A stretch of DNA of 64,000 nucleotides from Oscillospiraceae bacterium (GTDB lineage: Bacteria > Bacillota > Clostridia > Oscillospirales > Acutalibacteraceae), in assembly GCA_015066095.1 (NCBI GenBank), contig SVPC01000006.1, positions 1-64,000 of the forward strand, given 5' to 3'. The translations under genes were made by a program, and so were the position numbers. Under the pieces are notes generated by a model that was not told the DNA's origin, ran no database searches, and saw nothing but the letters and a program-made list of their open reading frames with translations. Of the stretch, positions 43,601-51,993 are shown one piece after another; within the stretch, counting starts at the first letter, position 1, and every line of letters starts with the position of its first letter.

Positions 43601-43630
43601 GAACCCCTGTGGAAAATTCCACAGGGGTTC
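43601..43630. terminator. Bidirectional terminator between glycosyltransferase and epimerase genes
   Basis: GAACCCCTGTGGAA (43601-43614) is perfectly complementary to TTCCACAGGGGTTC (43617-43630). The core GTGGAAAATTCCAC equals that of the gdhA terminator. T-rich sequence lies on both sides for the converging genes. Confidence 0.85.
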
Positions 43631-43647
43631 TTACCTTTAAAAGCTTT

Positions 43648-44499
43648 TTAATTTTCATAATATATACTGTGGTTAAATACAATTTTTTCTCCGGCGGCGA
43701 GTTTCAATATACCCTCCTTTTTGGTGATGTCTGTAACACCGCCGTTAGAAGCGCAAATACCTGCCCATGGCTCAATACAAATATAAGGAGCGCCTGGTTT
43801 GTGCCACAAAAGCAGATAATCGAAACCGTCAAACTTAACCGATGCCGTTTCCGCTGTCTTGCGGTTGCGCAAGGTTGCATAACGAGATTTTACATCCTTA
43901 AAGATAATAGAATCTATCTCGAAATAATGCTCGTAAAGTGGTAAAACATTGCTGTCTTTAAGCAATATATTTCTTGTGCAAGGCACACTCTTATCTTCAT
44001 ATGTAACATTGTAAAGGGTTTCATTACGCTCGAAAATAATGTCGTAATTTTCAATACCGCCATCACAATAATAACTTTCGTGAGCGCCTACCGAGTAGTA
44101 CATTGTACTGTCGGAAGTATTTTTAATTTCATAAGCAGTATCAAGACAGTTGCCGCGAATTGTGTATGTAACGCGAAACTCAAAATGCCACGGGTACTGT
44201 TTTAAGGTTTCTTCGGTTTCCTTAAAAAGAAAGGTTGCACTTAAATCAGTAGCCGACTCAACCTCTGCTACGGTATCGCGCACAAAGCCGTGCATACCCA
44301 TATAATATTCCTTACCGTCATAGGTAAAATATCCATCATTAAGGCGGCTGCATATCGGGAAAAGTACGGGAGAAACACCATCCCAATATTTTTCATCACC
44401 TGTCCATACGCGGTTTTTACCATCGCACAAAAGTTTTCGCACTTCTGCACCCTTTTCAGCAATTTCAACATATAGAATTTCATTCTTTAGAATTACCAA
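43648..44499 (-). CDS. Aldose 1-epimerase family protein
   Basis: This 284-residue cytoplasmic protein belongs to the aldose 1-epimerase (galactose mutarotase-like) superfamily. Typical segments are RLNDGYFTYDGKEY, MGMHGFVRD with the first catalytic His (about residue 71) and SVGAHESYYCDGG with the second His near 137. The C-terminal PYICIEPWAG contains the conserved glutamate. It probably interconverts sugar anomers, substrate unknown. The start is likely TTG 44499 because AAAGGAGTG lies six bases upstream; the GTG at 44508 is inside that site. It is monocistronic. Confidence 0.85.
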   Translation of the reverse strand: MVILKNEILYVEIAEKGAEVRKLLCDGKNRVWTGDEKYWDGVSPVLFPICSRLNDGYFTYDGKEYYMGMHGFVRDTVAEVESATDLSATFLFKETEETLKQYPWHFEFRVTYTIRGNCLDTAYEIKNTSDSTMYYSVGAHESYYCDGGIENYDIIFERNETLYNVTYEDKSVPCTRNILLKDSNVLPLYEHYFEIDSIIFKDVKSRYATLRNRKTAETASVKFDGFDYLLLWHKPGAPYICIEPWAGICASNGGVTDITKKEGILKLAAGEKIVFNHSIYYEN

Positions 44500-44600
44500 A
44501 AAAATCACTCCTTTAGATTATTATAACATTTCCGATTTGTTTTTCAACCATATTTTAACCAAATCACTTACTTTTCATAAAATAATATGAGGTGATTTTC

Positions 44601-45080
44601 TTGGATAATTATTTATTTGACAAATACAAGGATGAAATGCTTAGAATGTACCGCAATTCCCATACCGCAAAACCAGTAAACACTACACCCGACACAAATG
44701 AAGGCTATCTTATAGGCATAGTAACGGCGGTACGCTCACTCTACCCTGTGAAAAATGCTAAAATTACAATTTTTACAGGTGACTATGAAAATATGAATGT
44801 AATAGATACCGATTTAACCGACCAAAGCGGCAGAACCAAAACATTTGTACTTCCCACCCCTGAAAGCAATATTTCACTTGACCAAAATAGCACTGCCATC
44901 CCCTATGCTTTATATAATATGGCGGTTGAAGCCGACGGATATATTAAAAACATACACCTTAATATCCCAGTTTTCGGCACTATCACTTCCTTGCAACAAT
45001 CAAATCTTTTATTAGAGGAAACCGCAGGAGAAGATAAAGGTCCGCAAATATTTGACGAAGCGCAAAAATACGACCTTTGA
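44601..45080 (+). CDS. Carboxypeptidase-regulatory-like domain protein, spore-linked
   Basis: This 159-residue protein has an Ig-like, carboxypeptidase-regulatory-type fold: YLIGIVTAVRSLYPVKNAKI and DLTDQSGRTKTFVLPTP are the recognisable beta strands, as in one-domain proteins encoded beside clostridial SpoIID-like genes. There is no signal peptide. The start is probably TTG 44601 with GAGGTG upstream. It overlaps no gene but its end lies ten bases before the next start, so the pair is one operon. Role in the spore coat or cortex is inferred from the partner. Confidence 0.65.
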   Translation: MDNYLFDKYKDEMLRMYRNSHTAKPVNTTPDTNEGYLIGIVTAVRSLYPVKNAKITIFTGDYENMNVIDTDLTDQSGRTKTFVLPTPESNISLDQNSTAIPYALYNMAVEADGYIKNIHLNIPVFGTITSLQQSNLLLEETAGEDKGPQIFDEAQKYDL

Positions 45081-45090
45081 GGTGAACGCC

Positions 45091-46449
45091 ATGCCAGAAG
45101 TACTTTATCCCACAATACCTGAAACCATAACGGTACACTTAGGCGCACCCGACCAAAATGCCCCAAATGTAACCGTGCCATTTACCGACTATGTTAAAAA
45201 TGTGGCTTCAAGCGAAATTTACCCCACTTGGCCCGAAAACGCACTGCGAGCCAATATTTATGCCATAATTTCCTACGCTTTAAACCGCGTATATACCGAA
45301 TATTACCGCTCTCGCGGATATGATTTTGATATAACCAACACAACCCGTTTTGACCAGGCATTTAACCCCGACCGCGAAATTTTTGAAAATATCGGTTACA
45401 TAGTAGATGATATTTTTAACGATTATATTGTGCGCCAAGGCAGTATTGAGCCTTTGTTTGCCGCGTTTTGCAACGGCACAACATCCACTTGCGCAGGGCT
45501 TTCACAATGGGGTACGGTATCTCTTGCCGAGCAAGGGCTTACTCCATTTGCAATTTTGCAAAACTACTACGGCAATGATATAGGTATAGTAAATGATGCG
45601 CCTGTTGGTTTTACCGAAGAATCATATCCAGGTGTACCACTTCGTGTGGGAGATTCAGGCAACAATGTACAAATCATTCAGACCGAACTCAACCGCATAG
45701 CGCGAAACTACCCCGCCATACCTAAAATAGAAGAAGTGAACGGCATTTTCGGGCTTGATACCGAAGCGGCAGTGAGAGAGTTTCAGGAAATTTTTAATCT
45801 GCCAATAAACGGCACGGTAGATAAGGCAACATGGTACAGAATAAAACAGTATTATAACGGGGTAAAAAGCCTTTCAGACCTTGTGAGCGAGGGCATAACA
45901 GTTGCCGAAGCCACCGTTCCGTTTGATACCAAGGTAAGTGAGGGTGCAAGCGGTATCCCCGTCACCACCGTACAGTATTATTTAAGTATTATTGCCTACT
46001 TTAACGGCGCTCTGGAGCCGGTTCCGAGAAGCGGTTATTTTGGAAGTGAAACAGTACAGGCGGTGGAAAGGTTTCAACAGTTTTACGGGCTTCCCGTAAC
46101 AGGGGTTGTTGATAACGATACCTGGAACACCATAACACGCGTTTATACCGAAACGGTAGCGTCTCTGCCACAAGGATATGAAGGCAGTAATGCTAAACTT
46201 TATCCGGGTTTCTTTTTAACAGAAGGTATGCGTAACCAAAGTGTGAGTGATTTACAAACCTATCTATCACTAATAGCACAAAATATCCCCGAAATACCAT
46301 CCGTTTCGGTAACAGGTTACTACGGTGACCAAACAAAAAACGCAGTAAGCGAATTTCAAAGACTATTTAATTTGCCAATATCAGGTGCGGTAGGCCCTGC
46401 TACATGGGCTACAATTGCCAATCAATACGATTTCTTTAATAATAGATAA
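45091..46449 (+). CDS. SpoIID-like domain with three peptidoglycan-binding repeats
   Basis: This 452-residue protein begins with a SpoIID-like region (about 50-155). It contains YPTWPENALRANIYAIISYA and FCNGTTSTCAGLSQWGTVSLAEQG, which match the YPxxALxAQAxAARTYAL and GMSQxGA signatures of SpoIID. Three peptidoglycan-binding repeats follow (about 185-255, 285-355 and 375-450), each with the FQxxFxLPxxGxVxxxTW pattern. No signal peptide is seen, so secretion is unexplained. SpoIID hydrolyses peptidoglycan in engulfment; here the catalytic acid is not conclusively assignable. GAGGTG lies before ATG 45091. Confidence 0.8.
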   Translation: MPEVLYPTIPETITVHLGAPDQNAPNVTVPFTDYVKNVASSEIYPTWPENALRANIYAIISYALNRVYTEYYRSRGYDFDITNTTRFDQAFNPDREIFENIGYIVDDIFNDYIVRQGSIEPLFAAFCNGTTSTCAGLSQWGTVSLAEQGLTPFAILQNYYGNDIGIVNDAPVGFTEESYPGVPLRVGDSGNNVQIIQTELNRIARNYPAIPKIEEVNGIFGLDTEAAVREFQEIFNLPINGTVDKATWYRIKQYYNGVKSLSDLVSEGITVAEATVPFDTKVSEGASGIPVTTVQYYLSIIAYFNGALEPVPRSGYFGSETVQAVERFQQFYGLPVTGVVDNDTWNTITRVYTETVASLPQGYEGSNAKLYPGFFLTEGMRNQSVSDLQTYLSLIAQNIPEIPSVSVTGYYGDQTKNAVSEFQRLFNLPISGAVGPATWATIANQYDFFNNR

Positions 46450-46466
46450 AAATTTAATCTATAACC

Positions 46467-46494
46467 TTGCATTTTTAAAATTTAGCGGTATAAT
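46467..46494 (+). promoter_or_regulatory. Promoter of the Mrp gene
   Basis: TTGCAT (46467-46472) and TATAAT (46489-46494) are 16 bases apart, about 35 bases upstream of the start codon. Confidence 0.7.
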
Positions 46495-46528
46495 ATTATT
46501 GTTACATTTAATATTAGGAGTTTTTAAA

Positions 46529-47371
46529 ATGGCAGAAGAAAACAAAAGCGGTTGTTCGGGTAATTGCAGTTCTTGTTCCCAAAATTGCGGTGACAGAAAA
46601 AGTGAAAGTTTGTTAGAGCCGACAGGCGAATATAATAACATTAAACACGTAATTGGTGTTGTAAGCGGTAAAGGCGGTGTTGGTAAATCACTCGTTACAT
46701 CTTCCCTTGCGGTGCTTATGCAAAGAATGGGTTACAATGTTGGTATTTTGGATGCTGATATTACAGGCCCATCAATACCTAAAACATTTGGTATAAATTC
46801 ACGCGCTATGCAAAACGAAATCGGCATATTACCGGCCGAAACCAAAAGCGGGATTAAACTTATGTCAATAAACCTTTTACTTGAAGACAAAGAGTCTCCC
46901 GTTTTGTGGCGCGGCCCTGTTATTGCAGGGGCGGTAAAACAGTTCTGGCACGATGTTGTGTGGGGCGACCTTGACTATTTGTTTGTAGACTGCCCACCAG
47001 GCACAGGTGATGTTCCGCTTACCGTTTTCCAAAGCCTGCCGCTTGACGGTATTGTTATAGTAACCTCTCCGCAGGATTTGGTTTCTATGATAGTTAAAAA
47101 GGCTTACAATATGGCAGAAATGATGAAAATCCCCGTGCTCGGTCTTGTTGAGAATATGAGTTATGTGGTATGCCCCGAATGTGGCGAAGAATTTAAGATT
47201 TTCGGCTCTTCAACCGATACTATCGCCGAAGAACTTGGTATCGAATTACTCGGCAAAATGCCCATCGATGTAAGTGTGGCAAAAATGGTTGATAACGGCA
47301 ATTTCGAAATGTATGAAAACCGCTATCTATCCGCCGCCGCAGAGAAAATTAATGAAAAAGTGAATAAATAA
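46529..47371 (+). CDS. Mrp/NBP35 family P-loop ATPase
   Basis: This 280-residue P-loop ATPase is an Fe-S cluster carrier of the Mrp/NBP35/ApbC family. A short Cys-rich head CSGNCSSCSQNCGD (about 7-20) can hold an Fe-S cluster. Walker A is SGKGGVGKSLVTS (about 45-57), and a CPECG pair near residue 213 binds a bridging cluster. The long frame from 46415 overlaps the upstream gene and the promoter and is rejected; TTAGGAG precedes ATG 46529. It is monocistronic with its own promoter and terminator. Confidence 0.92.
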   Translation: MAEENKSGCSGNCSSCSQNCGDRKSESLLEPTGEYNNIKHVIGVVSGKGGVGKSLVTSSLAVLMQRMGYNVGILDADITGPSIPKTFGINSRAMQNEIGILPAETKSGIKLMSINLLLEDKESPVLWRGPVIAGAVKQFWHDVVWGDLDYLFVDCPPGTGDVPLTVFQSLPLDGIVIVTSPQDLVSMIVKKAYNMAEMMKIPVLGLVENMSYVVCPECGEEFKIFGSSTDTIAEELGIELLGKMPIDVSVAKMVDNGNFEMYENRYLSAAAEKINEKVNK

Positions 47372-47375
47372 AGTT

Positions 47376-47404
47376 AAACGGGCTCAAATTTTGAGCCCGT
47401 TTTT
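47376..47404 (+). terminator. Intrinsic terminator of the Mrp gene
   Basis: AAACGGGCTCAA (47376-47387) pairs with TTGAGCCCGTTT (47391-47402) and continues in a T run. It also ends the converging unknown gene, whose stop is at 47412. Confidence 0.9.
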
Positions 47405-47411
47405 ATAAACT

Positions 47412-48242
47412 TTAAAACATTTTTTCCATATTACCATTTATTTCGCTCACCAGTGTATGCTCGGCTATCTGGTGGTCTACAGCATTGTAAAATGATGATG
47501 GCAATCTTACCGCCGACGGTAAGGTGAAAATTTTCGGACTTGTTTGTTTTACCGCCTTTAAAAACTCTAAATAGTCATTATTAAGGGACGCAAATTCGTT
47601 AAAAATCACGCTCAAACTCGCCTTTTTTACAGGTCTTTTAAGTGAAGAAAGCGCAAAATTTATATTATTAAAACTGTTGCAAACACCTGTTAAAAATTCC
47701 TTTGCGTATCCGTTTATTGCATTGTAAAACGCGTTGTTTTGCATTATAAGCGATGGGTGCATAGAACCTATTATACTCCAAAAATATATCTGGTTGTAAA
47801 TACAATCTACCGAACGGTTTAGAAAGGGCAGAAAATATGTGGTCACAAGCACATTTCCAACCGAATTTTTAAATCCCAGTATTGCATTTATATACCGACC
47901 TTCATATAAATAGTGAAATACCGACTGCTGTAATATCGGGTACCCCGAAAAGGTTTCATACTTTATCCTTTCGAGCAGATTTATAAACCCCATGTTAACC
48001 CCGAAAAATTGCGTATAAATAGACGAATTAAATTGCTTTTGAGATAATGCGTCTTTTATTTTTAAAAACATGTCATAATATGTATGTAATTGCTGTTTAA
48101 ATTCTTCTTGCAAAACAGCAGTTGTGCCCGTCACAGAGCGCAAAAGCGAGTTTATATGCTGTGCGCTGTTTTCACTCCAAAAAATCACCGTTTTTTTAAT
48201 TAGTTCGGGTGAAGAAGCACCTGTACAATTTATAAAATTCAT
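47412..48242 (-). CDS. Hypothetical protein, possible helical-bundle (DUF2935-like)
   Basis: I do not recognise this 276-residue protein with confidence. It is rich in aromatic and hydrophobic residues, with no signal peptide and no clear membrane helix. The start IFWSENSAQHINSLL and the C-terminal VDHQIAEHTLVSEI each hold paired His/Glu residues, suggesting two helical bundles like DUF2935 proteins of spore formers. That is a guess. It is monocistronic, converges on the Mrp gene and has GTAACTTTATG-type weak ribosome sequence with GGGGGT upstream. Confidence 0.6.
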   Translation of the reverse strand: MNFINCTGASSPELIKKTVIFWSENSAQHINSLLRSVTGTTAVLQEEFKQQLHTYYDMFLKIKDALSQKQFNSSIYTQFFGVNMGFINLLERIKYETFSGYPILQQSVFHYLYEGRYINAILGFKNSVGNVLVTTYFLPFLNRSVDCIYNQIYFWSIIGSMHPSLIMQNNAFYNAINGYAKEFLTGVCNSFNNINFALSSLKRPVKKASLSVIFNEFASLNNDYLEFLKAVKQTSPKIFTLPSAVRLPSSFYNAVDHQIAEHTLVSEINGNMEKMF

Positions 48243-48326
48243 AAAGTTACCCCCTGTTTTTCTAAAACCATTATCATCTTATGCAAAAAACGGTTATAAA
48301 ATAAATATTTTTGGTAATTTATACAG

Positions 48327-48355
48327 TTGTTAAAGTTTAAAATATTTAGTATAAT
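48327..48355 (+). promoter_or_regulatory. Promoter of the CapA-family gene
   Basis: TTGTTA (48327-48332) and TATAAT (48350-48355) are 17 bases apart, 35 bases upstream of the start. Confidence 0.7.
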
Positions 48356-48390
48356 AGTTTAAGTATATTTTTATGGATGGAAGTTTATAA

Positions 48391-49524
48391 ATGAAAAAAA
48401 TTATTTCAACACTTTGTATTGTCGCTTTTATCTTTACTATTTGCGGTTGTGAAGCACAAAGTGCAAATGAATCGAGTGATGTTGCCGCATCGGTAGAATC
48501 TTCAAAAGTAGAAAATGTTTCTTCGATTGATAATTCTACCCCGTCAGAGAGTTTACCCGAACCAGAGCCGCAACCCAAACCAGAGCCGCAACCCAAACCA
48601 GAGCCGCAAAATTTCACAATAAAACTTTCTTTTGCGGGGGATGTAATGCTCGCAAGTTTTAAAAATCAGACTACAAAGGGAAGTTTTAACGAATATGCCC
48701 AGAAAAACCCGCCTGAATATTTCTTAAAAAAAGTTCAGTCTGTTTTTGCAAATGACGATTTTACAACAGTAAACCTTGAAAATGTTTTCACAGATAGCGA
48801 CTTGAAAGAAAGCGAAAAAGACCATGACCCCGCATATTGGTTCCGCTCTAAAACCGCCAATACAGCTATTTTAACAAAGGGCAGTGTAGAGGGTGTATCA
48901 CTTGCTAATAACCACACATACGATTACGGTTACCAAGGTTATAAGGACACCACCGCAGCAGTAAAAAAAGCAGGTCTTAATTTCGGCAATTATGAAAACA
49001 TAATGTACTACGAAAAAAACGGCTTTAAGATTGCGGTTATTTGCTACGGACTTTGGCGTCCTAACGGCGTTCCTACAATTAAAAATCTTATTAAAAAAGC
49101 AGAGAAAAAGTCTGACTACCAAATAATATTTTTCCACGGCGGTACAGAACGCATTTATGCACCCGAAGAATGGAAAGTAAAGGCTTGTCACGACCTTGTG
49201 GATGCAGGTGCAGACCTTATTATCGGCAACCATCCCCACGTTTTGCAACCACGCGAAGTTTATAAGGATGTTGAGATTGTTTATTCTTTAGGCAACTTCT
49301 GCTTTGGCGGTGGCAAAAAGCCCGATAAAAACACCATCATTTATCAAATGGAATTAACCGTAGATGCTGATACTCTCAAGGTGCAAAGCAGTAAATCGGA
49401 AATTATACCTTGCTATGTTTTTACAGGGAACACTAACAATTATCAACCTGTAATTGTCACCGACCAAAAAGACAAAACCAAGATTTTGAATTTTATGGAC
49501 GGAAAAACTAAAACTCCCTATTAA
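48391..49524 (+). CDS. CapA-family lipoprotein
   Basis: This 377-residue lipoprotein has a signal peptide ending in lipobox ICGC (Cys 20). A Ser/Glu-rich linker with a PEPQPK repeat follows (residues about 53-75), then a calcineurin-like phosphatase-fold domain of the CapA family. Metal motifs are SFAGDVMLAS (about 80-89), NLENVFTD, SLANNHTYDYG, FFHGGTER and IGNHPHVLQ. CapA takes part in poly-gamma-glutamate synthesis, but most family members have unknown roles and no cap genes are near. It is anchored outside the membrane. Confidence 0.87.
   Translation: MKKIISTLCIVAFIFTICGCEAQSANESSDVAASVESSKVENVSSIDNSTPSESLPEPEPQPKPEPQPKPEPQNFTIKLSFAGDVMLASFKNQTTKGSFNEYAQKNPPEYFLKKVQSVFANDDFTTVNLENVFTDSDLKESEKDHDPAYWFRSKTANTAILTKGSVEGVSLANNHTYDYGYQGYKDTTAAVKKAGLNFGNYENIMYYEKNGFKIAVICYGLWRPNGVPTIKNLIKKAEKKSDYQIIFFHGGTERIYAPEEWKVKACHDLVDAGADLIIGNHPHVLQPREVYKDVEIVYSLGNFCFGGGKKPDKNTIIYQMELTVDADTLKVQSSKSEIIPCYVFTGNTNNYQPVIVTDQKDKTKILNFMDGKTKTPY
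48562..48609 (+). repeat. 18-base coding tandem repeat
   Basis: Two and two-thirds copies of the unit CCAGAGCCGCAACCCAAA lie inside the CapA-family gene and encode PEPQPK repeats. It is an extended linker between lipid anchor and enzyme domain and may vary in length between strains. Confidence 0.85.
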
Positions 49525-49530
49525 AAATGA

Positions 49531-49559
49531 TTGATATTTGAATAATTTTTAAGTATAAT
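49531..49559 (+). promoter_or_regulatory. Promoter of murD
   Basis: TTGATA (49531-49536) and TATAAT (49554-49559) are 17 bases apart, about 40 bases upstream of the murD start. Confidence 0.7.
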
Positions 49560-49600
49560 ATAAAGATGAGATAAACTATAAAATATTGGGGGCAATTATT

Positions 49601-50980
49601 TTGGATTGCGTACAGTTTTTTGAACAGATAAAAGGCAAAAAAATCGCTATGTGCGGTATCGGCGTCAGCAACACTCCGCTTATTATGGACTTTTTAAGCA
49701 AAGGTGCGCGTGTTTACGCTTGTGACCGCAGAAGCCGTGAGATGCTTGGCGATATTGCCGATACTCTGGAAAATGCAGGTGCACAGTTGCGCCTTGGTGA
49801 CGATTATTTAAATAATTTGGAAGTGGATATGATTTTCCGCACGCCGGGTATGAACTTTCACCTGCCCGAACTTGATGACGCGCGTAAAAAAGGTATCGCA
49901 GTCACAAGTGAAATGGAAGTGTTTTTCGACCTTTGCCCCGCTACTATTTTTGCGGTAACCGGCTCTGACGGAAAGACCACTACCACCACCCTTATAGCCA
50001 AAATGCTTGAAGCCGAAGGCAAAAAGGTGTTTGTAGGTGGTAACATCGGCAAACCTTTACTCCCTGAAATTGAAAATATTACAAAAGATGACTTTGTAGT
50101 TGTAGAACTTTCATCTTTCCAACTTATTTCTATGCGTAAAAGCCCCGATATTGCAGTTGTAACCAATGTAGCACCCAACCACTTGGATGTTCACAAAGAT
50201 ATGGACGAATATGTAGAGGCAAAGAAAAACATCATTCTTCACCAAAACGCTTTTTCGCGCACCGTACTTAATAAAGATAACGAAATAACCAACAGTTTTA
50301 AACCGTTTGTGCGCGGTCAATCGCTTTCATTCAGTATGGAAACACCCCTTAAAAACGGCGCTTGGCTTGATAATAACGGTGTTATCCATATGTCGTACCG
50401 CGGTATAGATGCTCCCATTATGCACCGTGATGAAATTGCTATTTTAGGCGACCACAATGTAGAAAACTACCTTACCGCAATCACTGCCGTTTGGGGTTAT
50501 GTTGGTATGGACTCTATAAAGAAAGTAGCTAAAGAATTTAAGGGTGTCCCCCACCGTATTGAATTTGTACGCGAAGTAAACGGTGTAAAATATTATAACG
50601 ATTCTATCGCTTCAAGTCCTACAAGAACTATTGCAGGTCTTAAAGCGTTTCCAAAAAAAGTATGGCTTATTGCAGGCGGTTATGATAAGCATATTCCTTA
50701 CGAGCCTATGGTGCCTTATGTTCTCGACAAGGTAGAAAAACTGCTTTTGTGCGGTGATACCGCCGAAAAAATCAAAACCGCTATTATAAATGATAAAAAT
50801 TATAACGGCACACCTGAAATTATAGATGTAAACGACATCGGCGAAGCTGTAGATTACGCTTTTAAAAATGCAAAAGACGGCGACATTGTAACCCTTTCTC
50901 CCGCTTCTGCCAGTTTTGATAAATTCCCCAACTTTGTTGCCCGTGGCAACTACTTTAAAGATAAGGTGAATAAACTGTAA
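49601..50980 (+). CDS. murD: UDP-N-acetylmuramoylalanine--D-glutamate ligase
   Basis: MurD adds D-glutamate to UDP-MurNAc-L-alanine in peptidoglycan precursor synthesis. The 459-residue enzyme has the N-terminal UDP-binding domain with GIGVSNTPL (about 19-27), ATP loop GSDGKTTTTTLI (about 122-133) and NVAPNHLDVH (about 187-196). YNDSIASSPTRTIAGL (about 332-347) is the C-terminal domain signature. The start is likely TTG 49601, with GGGGGC upstream; an earlier TTG at 49586 is also in frame. It overlaps the next gene by one base. It is not in the usual mur/fts cluster. Confidence 0.94.
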   Translation: MDCVQFFEQIKGKKIAMCGIGVSNTPLIMDFLSKGARVYACDRRSREMLGDIADTLENAGAQLRLGDDYLNNLEVDMIFRTPGMNFHLPELDDARKKGIAVTSEMEVFFDLCPATIFAVTGSDGKTTTTTLIAKMLEAEGKKVFVGGNIGKPLLPEIENITKDDFVVVELSSFQLISMRKSPDIAVVTNVAPNHLDVHKDMDEYVEAKKNIILHQNAFSRTVLNKDNEITNSFKPFVRGQSLSFSMETPLKNGAWLDNNGVIHMSYRGIDAPIMHRDEIAILGDHNVENYLTAITAVWGYVGMDSIKKVAKEFKGVPHRIEFVREVNGVKYYNDSIASSPTRTIAGLKAFPKKVWLIAGGYDKHIPYEPMVPYVLDKVEKLLLCGDTAEKIKTAIINDKNYNGTPEIIDVNDIGEAVDYAFKNAKDGDIVTLSPASASFDKFPNFVARGNYFKDKVNKL

Positions 50981-51993
50981 TGCAAATAAAGGAATCACTT
51001 TGCACACTGTCAGAACTTGACTGTATAGGCAACATTACAGAAGCATCTGACAAAGCGTATGAGATTTTATCGCAGTACGCTAAAACCCAAAAAACTAATT
51101 CACTTAATGTAATCGGCTTTTTAAAAGGAAAGGCCGATTATACTCTTATGTTAGATGCACACATTGACCAAGTCGGCTTTGTAGTTACGGATATCGACGA
51201 TAACGGCTTTTTAACTGTTGCCACCGTCGGCGGTATAGACTTACGCGCCTTGCCGTCACGCGATGTGACAGTACACGGCAAGGAAAAAATTACCGCTGTG
51301 TTTTGCTCTGTTCCGCCCCATTTATCAAAGGGTGAAACTGAGTATGACAATATAACCGAAATTAAATTAGATACCGCTTTAGGCAGTAAAGCCAAAGAAA
51401 TTGTTTCGGTAGGCGACTATGTAACATTTAATCAAAAATGTTTTTCCCTTTCGGACGATTTAATTTGCGGCCGTTCTTTTGATGACCGCGCCGGTGTGGT
51501 ATGTCTTTTAGAACTCGCCAAAAGGTTAAACGGTAAAGAACTGCCTGTAAATGTTGCCTTTGCACTTTCAAATCAAGAAGAACTTGGTCTTCGCGGTGCA
51601 ATAACCGCCGCTTTTTCGGTAAATCCCGACGAAGCAATCGCCATTGATGTTGATTTTGGGGATAGTCCTGATGTTTCTAAAGACGAAAGTTCGCCTTTAG
51701 GTGAAGGTGGTATTATAACCTACTCCCCCATATTAGATAAAAAGATAAACCAAAAACTTATAACGATTGCAAAAGAGAATAATATAGGCTATTCCACATT
51801 TGTAACAGGCGGTAAAACAAGCACCGATGCTGATATGATTTCCATTTCACGCGACGGTGTAAAGACAACTGTGCTTTCCATACCGCTTCGCAATATGCAC
51901 TCTGCGGTTGAAATTTTATCACTTTCCGACTTAAATGCCGTTTGCGATTTATTGGAAAAATATATTCTTGCAGGGGGTATTTTTAATGCTTGA
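50980..51993 (+). CDS. M42 family metallopeptidase (first of a pair)
   Basis: This 337-residue aminopeptidase of the M42 (PepA/FrvX) family cuts peptides in the cytoplasm, usually as large tetrahedral assemblies. Metal and catalytic motifs are DAHIDQVGF (about 53-61), SFDDRAGVV (about 166-174), NQEELGLRGA (about 198-207) and a final His in RNMHSAVE (about 305). It overlaps murD and the next M42 gene, so translation is coupled. It is a diverged paralogue of the following gene. Confidence 0.9.
   Translation: MQIKESLCTLSELDCIGNITEASDKAYEILSQYAKTQKTNSLNVIGFLKGKADYTLMLDAHIDQVGFVVTDIDDNGFLTVATVGGIDLRALPSRDVTVHGKEKITAVFCSVPPHLSKGETEYDNITEIKLDTALGSKAKEIVSVGDYVTFNQKCFSLSDDLICGRSFDDRAGVVCLLELAKRLNGKELPVNVAFALSNQEELGLRGAITAAFSVNPDEAIAIDVDFGDSPDVSKDESSPLGEGGIITYSPILDKKINQKLITIAKENNIGYSTFVTGGKTSTDADMISISRDGVKTTVLSIPLRNMHSAVEILSLSDLNAVCDLLEKYILAGGIFNA

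Noticed and set aside
44549-44583. SigmaE-type promoter before the spore-linked gene pair
   Set aside because: CATATT and CATAAAAT are 21 bases apart instead of about 14, so the spacing is wrong.
48562-48609. Tandem repeat considered as a CRISPR-like array
   Set aside because: The units are adjacent without spacers, are only 18 bases, and encode an in-frame PEPQPK linker of a lipoprotein.
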